A stretch of DNA of 12,410 bases. It comes from an uncultured Eubacteriales bacterium (GTDB lineage: Bacteria; Bacillota; Clostridia; Oscillospirales; Oscillospiraceae). Both the position numbers and the translations under genes were made by a program. Every line of letters begins with the position of its first letter. Within the stretch, counting starts at the first letter, position 1. Below are positions 6,590-12,410 of the stretch, piece by piece. The notes under the pieces were generated by a model that did not search any database, was not told the DNA's origin, and saw nothing but the letters and a program-made list of their open reading frames with translations. The stretch covers positions 1 through 12,410 of the forward strand of contig UQXI01000051.1 of NCBI GenBank assembly GCA_900544975.1. The letters run 5' to 3'.

Positions 6590-6621
6590 TCAACGTGTTA
6601 CATAACTTGGTTTTCAACGTG
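6590..6621 (+). promoter_or_regulatory. Leader repeats just downstream of the start site
   Basis: TCAACGTG occurs twice as a direct repeat (6590-6597 and 6614-6621), exactly 24 bases apart, and GTTACATAAC (6597-6606) is a small dyad between them. They lie at about +5 to +35 of the proposed transcript, a position where a repressor would block the polymerase. No known riboswitch fold is recognised. Confidence 0.4.
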
Positions 6622-6674
6622 GCGCTCCCAAAGACGCTGCGTGTGAAATAAAAATTGAAGGGAGTCATACACAA

Positions 6675-9600
6675 ATGAAGGAAAACTGTCTGAAACGGCT
6701 TCTGTCCTTCGCTCTGGTAATTGCCATGGTGGTATCGCTGTGCCCCACCATCGCCTTTGCCGGTGACACGCTGCCCTATCGGGGCGAGAGTGCTTTGGCG
6801 GACAACGAGCCCACATCTCACGGTTACCGGGCCGAGGACCTGCTGTCCTGGGACCCGGCGACAGACCCGGACGCAGAGCTTCTGCGGGCGCGGGTACCCC
6901 TGCAGAACCGCATTGCTGCGGTTGCAGCCACCCAGGCCAACCCCAGCCTGAACCCTGAGGTGGAGTACCTGACCTTGGCTGGTGACTATGGCAACGCCTT
7001 CTTCGGCGGTACCTCTTACACCAACGAGTTCAGTGAATACTGCTTCAACTTCTGGCAGTACATCGACTACTACGGCCCCTGGCACGGCCAGACTACGGCT
7101 ACCACACCCATTGAGCTGTGGGATGTAGACGATGAGCGTGTGAACAACGACGCATGGAAGAACCGCTCGTTTGAATTTGGCATGATGAACCTGCCCAATG
7201 CCGCTTATACCAACGCCGCCCACAAGAACGGCGTTCTGTCCCTGGGCTGTATCTTCCTGCCCCGCGCTTATCAGTCCTGGCGTACCCTCATCCAGAGAGA
7301 TGAGAACGGCGGCTTCCCCTATGCGGACAAGCTCATCGAGATCACCAATTACTACGGTTTCGACGGCTGGTTTGTGAATCTGGAAGGCTCTGACAGCCCC
7401 TCCGGCACTGCAAAGCAGGAACTGGCCGCATTCTTGAAGTATCTGCGTGAAGAAGGCAAGCTGTACATCCAGTACTACAACGCGGGTGGCAGCATCGACA
7501 CGCAGATGATGGATTCCGGCGCGGCCGACTCCTTCTTCAAGGATTATGGCTGGAGCACTGCCGGCGCTAAGAACGAAACCGCTAAGTATGGCATCGGTGC
7601 GGTACACGGCGGCTTCGAGGCAGGTGGAAACCGCTGGAACAACAACTTCTCCAAGATGTGGCAGGACGGCGAGATCGTCTGCTCTATTGCCTCTCTGGGT
7701 ACCGACTTTGTCCATGCCGGCATTGATGAGGACTTCGGCAACGGCAAGCAGATGCGCCGGGAAGACGACGACTTCCAGTGGATGAGTGCGATCCGTGAGC
7801 GGATGTGGTTCACCGGTTCCTCTGGCAACCCCACCGATTCCTCTACGAAATCCAATGCGGAGGTTGGCGTTAGCAGAAATAGTATGCCCGGCATTGCCAG
7901 TCTGGTGACGGAGCGCTCTGTCATCTCTGGCGACACCTTTGTTACCAACTTCAACACCGGCCATGGCCTTGTGTATGCCAAGAACGGCGAAGTTTCCAAT
8001 TCCCATGAATGGGCCAACATCAGCATCCAGGATATCCTGCCCACCTGGCAGTTCTGGTTTGAGTCTGAGGGGACTGCCCTCCAGGCCGAGTATGATTACG
8101 GCACTACTTATAAGAAGGGCTTGACCGCTCAGTGGAACCAGGGCACCCTGGTGGAAGGCTCTACCACCTACGGCGAATTTGACTTCGACCTGGTGAACCC
8201 CTACGAGGGCGGCTCTTCCTTGGCTGTCTATGGTAAGGTGGATGCAGATAACTACATGCGCCTGTACAAGACCAATCTGGATGTGACAGCTAACACGCAG
8301 ATGCAGGTGACCTTCCAGAAGACTTCTTCTGACAACGTGGCTATGAGCCTGGGTCTGGTGTTCGCTGAGGACATCAACGCCGAGGATAACACCTACACCG
8401 TGACCAACATCCCCCTGGAGAACACCACTGCGGTCTCCGACGGTTGGGTCACTGCCACTGCAGACCTGTCCGCCTATGCGGGCAAGCAGGTTGCCGTCAT
8501 TGGCCTGAACTTCCAGGGCACGGCGGACAACTACCAGATGCACATTGGCAACATCTCCTACACCTCTGGCAAGGATCTGACCCCTGCCGCTCCCACTGGC
8601 CTCACCATTGACAAGGCCTTTGATACCAACGAGATGGTGGTATCCTGGGATCTGGCGGATTATGATACTGTGAAGCAGTACAATGTCTACGCTGTGATCA
8701 ATGGCGTGGAGCAGTACATGGGCGGCATCTACGATGACATTTATTACATCAAGAATGTGTATGACGCCCAAGGCGAAGTGACCATCAAGGTAAAGGCTGT
8801 GGGCGCTGACGGCGCCGAGTCCGAGGCGGCTGTGGCCACCTACGACTACAGCAAAGCGGTAACCGGCCTGACGGTGACCCCCGCCGACGGCACGCTGACT
8901 GTGAATTTCACCCCGGCGGATGCTGCCGCTGCCACCGATGTGTCTGTGTATGTGCCTGCCACTGGCAAGACCTACACGGCCCAGGCCGCTGCTGGCGAGA
9001 CCTCCGTGGTGGTTGCCGTTCCCGCTGGCGCGGAGGCCGATGGCAGAGAGTATGAGATGCAGGTGACCCCTGTGGGCGGCTCTCCCAAGGCCTACGACGG
9101 CGACCTGGACGACAGCTACTGCATCCCCTACGACGGCCCCATGACCGGCCATCAGCTGACCTCTCCCGTGGCCTGCACCGACTGGTACAAGCTGGCTCTC
9201 AGCTACACCACCAGAAGCGGCGGCGCGGGTTCCACCGAGTATACCCGTGGCGTTAGAAGCCACGGCGAACTGAACCACGACTGGTCCCGGTTCCAGTCCC
9301 TGCCCAGTGACATTTTGACCTTGGAGGTCACCTTGACCGACTACGATGGAAATGTCTCTGAGAAGGTGACCTACAACTTCGACGATCAGGGCGAGCCCAT
9401 CATTCCCGAAGTCTTCGACCGGGTGTTCCACCTGGACGCTGGCCGGAAGTATTTCAGTGTGCAGTACATCAAGCAGATTCTGGACACCATGGCTGAGGCC
9501 AACTTCAACCAGCTGGAGCTGTACTTCTCCGACAACCAGGGCTTCCGCTTTGCGTTGGAGGATATGACCGTGACCACCGAGTTCGGCACCTATGACCTGA

Positions 9601-12410
9601 CTCCCTCTCTGGGCGACGGCTACGTGGGCGACAACAAGTATCCTGACAACTCCGGCAAATACCTGACCCAGTCCGAGATGGACGAAATCATTTCCTATGC
9701 CAACAGCAAGGGCATTGAGCTGGTTCCCGCCCTGAATGTGCCCGGCCATATGGGCGCCATTCTGGAGGAGTTCCCCGACCTGCGCTACACCGGCTCCAAG
9801 AGCTCCATCGATCTGACCAGCGACGAGGCAAAGGCCTTTGCCAAGGCGATTGTGGAGAAATATGCCGAGTACTTTGCCTCCAAGGGCTGCAAGCACTTCA
9901 ACTTCGGCGCCGATGAGTTTGCCAATGACCTTGGCAGCATGGGCTTCGATGTGATCTACAAGAATGGCATCTACAAGGAGCACTTTGTGCCCTTCTTCAA
10001 CGAAGTGGCTGCCATCATCAAGGACAAGGGCATGACCCCCAGAGCCTTCAACGATGGCGTTACGTACAACAACGATACCAGCGTGGAGATGGACAGAGAC
10101 GTCCAGATTACCTACTGGTCCTCCGGCTGGGGCGGATACAGTCTGGCCTCTGCCACCACGCTGAATAATGCCGGCTTTGAGCTCATCAACACCAATCAGG
10201 GCTACTACTGGGTGCTGGGCAATGCCGACTGGCAGGTCAGCGTGAAGAAGGCTGGCGAGTTCGATTGCACCGAATTCGAAGGCGGCGATGTGATCTACAA
10301 GCCCGCTGGCGCCATGCTCTGTGTCTGGTGTGACAACGGCGCGGCAGATGGCCTGGATGACGGCGCAGGCGTAGCCGAGAAGATTGCCGATGTGATTAAG
10401 GCGTTCGGCTCCACCCTGCCTGAGGTTCGGAATATGGAACCCCTGGTGGACGAGACCTATTTCCCCGATGCCGCTCTGCGGCAGGCAGTCATCAGCCAGG
10501 TGGGTCCCTATGTGACCGATCTCTCTGGGTTCATCGGCGTGCTGAACTGCGCCAATACCAATGTGGCAGACCTCACTGGTGTGAGAGAATATCTGCCTGG
10601 CCTGACCGGCCTGAACCTCACCGGCACCAAGATGACGAAGGTAACCTCCAGCATGCTGCCCAGTGGTCTCAAGACCCTGGACCTCACGAACTGCAAGGAT
10701 CTGACCTATGTGGAGCTGGAGGGTCATCCCAACCTGGTTGTGAACTTCACCGGTTGCACGGCTGTGGAGAACCTGTATCTCTCCGGCACCAACATGACGG
10801 AGATTGACATCTCTGCCATGACCAGACTCCACAATTTTGTGATCTCCAACAGCCAGATCAGCATGATCACGGCTGCCAACGCCTCCGCTTATACCAATGC
10901 CTACTACTGGAACTGGCAGAACGCCAAGTTGGATCTGTCCGCCGGTACCAAGGAAGGGAAGCTGAAGGACGGCGTAGAGTCTTATTTCAATACTGCGGAT
11001 CTGGAAGAAGAGATCAATCCCGTTGCAAGCCGGGTAGGCAGCGGCTCTCTGTCCTATTGGGGTGGCAACAGTACAACGATCAACTTGAATCGGGTTGTGC
11101 CGCTGAGCACCATTCAGGTTTCGAACCCCTATGCCAATTGGGGCTACTACGAAGTCCTGACCAAGATGACTGTGGAAGTATCTAGCGACGGAACCAATTA
11201 TACGGTAGCCGCTGAGGTGACCGATGCGACCGCCGACTATACGGTGGAACTGCCGGAAGGCGTCAGAGCCCAGTACATTCGGATCACGAACACAGATGGA
11301 ATCGATTGCTACGCTAGCTTTACTGTGTATGGCCACGAGGTTGCTCCCATGGGCTATACCTACAACGGCCAGCAGCCGGCTCTGGTTCGCGATGAAATGT
11401 CTGATGTCATCTACGAGCGCAATGGTCAGCAGTACCAGCTGCTGGATCTGCTGAACGAGAACTACAAGACCTATCGGACCGTGCGTGGAACCTTGGTGGC
11501 CGATCTGGAGGGCGAGTCCTGGGTGGACGCCGCTTACCTGACCAATGCGACGGTGGTTCCCAAGGGTGTGAAGGTGGTCATCACCGATGAAAACGGTGAA
11601 ACCTATGTTCCCTCCAGCGTGGAGGAGCCCGATCTGGGCACGCTGGATGAGACCGTCAATGTGGCGCTGAACGCCAGCGTCCAGGGCCAGTCCGCCCAGT
11701 ACACCGGCGAGGAGCCTTATCACCTCTTTGACGGCATCATCTCTGGCAGCAGCAATAAGTGGTGCGGCCGTGGGGCCACCGCTTGGGTCGGCTTCACCCT
11801 GCCCGAATCTGTGGTTGTGGGCAAGTGGTTCTCCGTCCATGCCAAGGGCGAGCTGGAGAGCTACATCACCCAGGACTTCAGCCTTCAGGTGCTGGATCCC
11901 AATGGCGCGATCTCCGAGGAGGATTTCCTGGAGATGTCCTCCAATGAGAAGAGAAGCGTCATGAGCAACAACTCCTACTGGGTGGACTTGGACTCCGTAA
12001 CCGGGAACACCGATGTGGAAGTGACCCGGAACATCCCCCAGGAGAACCTGATTCAGGCTCAGGTCTATCGCCTGTATGTGGGCAAGTCCACTGCCGGCAA
12101 TGACAACAACGTCCGGATCAACGAGCTGGAACTGTACGCTTACACCGGCGCTTTGAAGGCCGATACCAACGGCGTTTTTGTCGCCGATGAAATCGGAACT
12201 TGGAATGTTTCCTATCAGAAGGCCGGTCAGGAACTGGCCAATGTGAAGGTGCGGGTCCGCCTGTCCGACCAGGATCTGGTTGAGCTGTCCGAGCTGGTAG
12301 AGTCTGCCAAGAATGACGCCGAGGCCGCCAAAACGGCTGCTGAGGCCGCCCAGGCCCAGGCGGAAGCCGCCAAGGCCGACGCCGAAGCTGCCAAGGCGGA
12401 AGCCAAGGCT
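6675..12410 (+). CDS. Secreted endo-beta-N-acetylglucosaminidase (GH85) fused to StrH-like beta-N-acetylhexosaminidase (GH20), 3' end outside window
   Basis: 1,912 codons, still open at the window edge. A signal peptide (1-29, cut after AFA) is followed by GH85 at about 105-465, with the catalytic pair N235/E237 in GFDGWFVNLEG; GH85 cuts the GlcNAc-GlcNAc core of N-glycans. Beta-sandwich and FN3-like modules fill about 470-905. GH20 spans about 910-1250: R924 in LDAGRKYF, NVPGHM (PGH at 1023-1025), catalytic D1080-E1081 in GADEF, then AFNDG and YWSSGWGG, closely like pneumococcal StrH, which removes terminal GlcNAc. Leucine-rich repeats (about 1255-1400), two discoidin-like modules (about 1446-1554 and 1661-1824), a short Ig-like stretch and an Ala-rich heptad tail follow. 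The ATG has AAGGGAG 10 bases upstream. TTA, CTA and TCA codons are absent over at least 1,721 codons. The way it is anchored to the cell is beyond the window. Confidence 0.93.
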   Translation, partial: MKENCLKRLLSFALVIAMVVSLCPTIAFAGDTLPYRGESALADNEPTSHGYRAEDLLSWDPATDPDAELLRARVPLQNRIAAVAATQANPSLNPEVEYLTLAGDYGNAFFGGTSYTNEFSEYCFNFWQYIDYYGPWHGQTTATTPIELWDVDDERVNNDAWKNRSFEFGMMNLPNAAYTNAAHKNGVLSLGCIFLPRAYQSWRTLIQRDENGGFPYADKLIEITNYYGFDGWFVNLEGSDSPSGTAKQELAAFLKYLREEGKLYIQYYNAGGSIDTQMMDSGAADSFFKDYGWSTAGAKNETAKYGIGAVHGGFEAGGNRWNNNFSKMWQDGEIVCSIASLGTDFVHAGIDEDFGNGKQMRREDDDFQWMSAIRERMWFTGSSGNPTDSSTKSNAEVGVSRNSMPGIASLVTERSVISGDTFVTNFNTGHGLVYAKNGEVSNSHEWANISIQDILPTWQFWFESEGTALQAEYDYGTTYKKGLTAQWNQGTLVEGSTTYGEFDFDLVNPYEGGSSLAVYGKVDADNYMRLYKTNLDVTANTQMQVTFQKTSSDNVAMSLGLVFAEDINAEDNTYTVTNIPLENTTAVSDGWVTATADLSAYAGKQVAVIGLNFQGTADNYQMHIGNISYTSGKDLTPAAPTGLTIDKAFDTNEMVVSWDLADYDTVKQYNVYAVINGVEQYMGGIYDDIYYIKNVYDAQGEVTIKVKAVGADGAESEAAVATYDYSKAVTGLTVTPADGTLTVNFTPADAAAATDVSVYVPATGKTYTAQAAAGETSVVVAVPAGAEADGREYEMQVTPVGGSPKAYDGDLDDSYCIPYDGPMTGHQLTSPVACTDWYKLALSYTTRSGGAGSTEYTRGVRSHGELNHDWSRFQSLPSDILTLEVTLTDYDGNVSEKVTYNFDDQGEPIIPEVFDRVFHLDAGRKYFSVQYIKQILDTMAEANFNQLELYFSDNQGFRFALEDMTVTTEFGTYDLTPSLGDGYVGDNKYPDNSGKYLTQSEMDEIISYANSKGIELVPALNVPGHMGAILEEFPDLRYTGSKSSIDLTSDEAKAFAKAIVEKYAEYFASKGCKHFNFGADEFANDLGSMGFDVIYKNGIYKEHFVPFFNEVAAIIKDKGMTPRAFNDGVTYNNDTSVEMDRDVQITYWSSGWGGYSLASATTLNNAGFELINTNQGYYWVLGNADWQVSVKKAGEFDCTEFEGGDVIYKPAGAMLCVWCDNGAADGLDDGAGVAEKIADVIKAFGSTLPEVRNMEPLVDETYFPDAALRQAVISQVGPYVTDLSGFIGVLNCANTNVADLTGVREYLPGLTGLNLTGTKMTKVTSSMLPSGLKTLDLTNCKDLTYVELEGHPNLVVNFTGCTAVENLYLSGTNMTEIDISAMTRLHNFVISNSQISMITAANASAYTNAYYWNWQNAKLDLSAGTKEGKLKDGVESYFNTADLEEEINPVASRVGSGSLSYWGGNSTTINLNRVVPLSTIQVSNPYANWGYYEVLTKMTVEVSSDGTNYTVAAEVTDATADYTVELPEGVRAQYIRITNTDGIDCYASFTVYGHEVAPMGYTYNGQQPALVRDEMSDVIYERNGQQYQLLDLLNENYKTYRTVRGTLVADLEGESWVDAAYLTNATVVPKGVKVVITDENGETYVPSSVEEPDLGTLDETVNVALNASVQGQSAQYTGEEPYHLFDGIISGSSNKWCGRGATAWVGFTLPESVVVGKWFSVHAKGELESYITQDFSLQVLDPNGAISEEDFLEMSSNEKRSVMSNNSYWVDLDSVTGNTDVEVTRNIPQENLIQAQVYRLYVGKSTAGNDNNVRINELELYAYTGALKADTNGVFVADEIGTWNVSYQKAGQELANVKVRVRLSDQDLVELSELVESAKNDAEAAKTAAEAAQAQAEAAKADAEAAKAEAKA
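12318..12410 (+). repeat. Heptad-repeat tail within the hydrolase gene, incomplete
   Basis: From codon 1882 the protein becomes a run of seven-residue units: AEAAKTA, AEAAQAQ, AEAAKAD, AEAAKAE, then AKA at the edge. The DNA units of 21 bases are similar but not identical, so the array is old or under selection at protein level. Such Ala/Glu/Lys helices in Gram-positive surface proteins usually act as a stalk through the wall before an anchor; what follows here is not visible. Confidence 0.85.

Noticed and set aside
6586..6674. Riboswitch in the hydrolase leader
   Set aside because: The leader is about 90 bases, without a recognisable aptamer fold or a terminator/anti-terminator pair.
6732..6746. 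Lipobox around Cys23 of the hydrolase signal peptide
   Set aside because: The residue before Cys23 is Leu, not Gly/Ala/Ser, and a better signal peptidase I site (AFA) follows at 27-29.
6573..11840. Minus-strand open frame of 1,755 codons
   Set aside because: It is the exact-register complement of the GH85/GH20 gene. Its translation is rich in His, Gly, Val and Ile with no domain, while the plus strand has a signal peptide, catalytic motifs and a ribosome site.
1..12410. CRISPR array, insertion sequence, phage or att site
   Set aside because: No regularly spaced repeats, transposase or integrase motifs were seen; although tRNA genes are common integration sites, no repeat of the tRNA 3' end was noticed downstream.

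Overview
The window reads as chromosomal DNA of a low-to-mid GC Gram-positive gut anaerobe, most likely a Clostridia member of the Oscillospiraceae type. The reasons are inferred from gene content and signals: strong AGGAGG-like ribosome sites, a tRNA with encoded CCA directly behind a 5S rRNA, a BlaI/BlaR1-type pair, a ROK repressor, and a very large secreted glycan hydrolase whose relatives attack host N-glycans. No species can be named from the sequence alone.

Layout. 1-180: the 3' end of a 5S rRNA, tRNA-Asn(GTT) and a strong terminator, i.e. the tail of an rRNA operon. 203-643: a perfect 20-nt palindrome, then a DUF4180 gene. 842-3083 (+): a promoter, a MATE-family exporter, a GNAT acetyltransferase 18 nt downstream, and a strong terminator; this is a two-gene operon. 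3103-4773 (-): a convergent operon of a BlaI/MecI-type repressor and an M56 (BlaR1-type) membrane metallopeptidase overlapping by ATGA, with its own near-consensus promoter, a palindrome over the -10, and a terminator. 4774-5084: a mostly gene-free stretch with a possible small ORF, a 13-bp hairpin and a G10 tract. 5085-6341 (-): a ROK-family repressor. 6342-6674: a divergent control region with a promoter for each side, a 23-nt dyad and leader repeats. 6675 to the window edge (+): 1,912 codons of an unfinished secreted enzyme.

The large enzyme is the main content. It has a signal peptide, a GH85 endo-beta-N-acetylglucosaminidase domain with the N-x-E catalytic pair, beta-sandwich and FN3-like modules, a GH20 domain of the pneumococcal StrH type with its D-E catalytic pair, leucine-rich repeats, two discoidin-like (F5/8 type C) modules, and an Ala/Glu/Lys heptad tail that leaves the window. 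In Streptococcus pneumoniae the exo-GlcNAcase (StrH) and the endoglycosidase (EndoD) are separate proteins acting in succession on host N-glycans; here both activities appear to sit on one chain. The ROK protein lacks the sugar-kinase catalytic Asp and keeps an HTH and a zinc motif, so it is probably a sugar-responsive repressor of its divergent neighbour (inference).

A 1,755-codon open frame lies antisense to this gene (6573-11840). It is in exact codon register and only reflects complete avoidance of TTA, CTA and TCA codons in the real gene.
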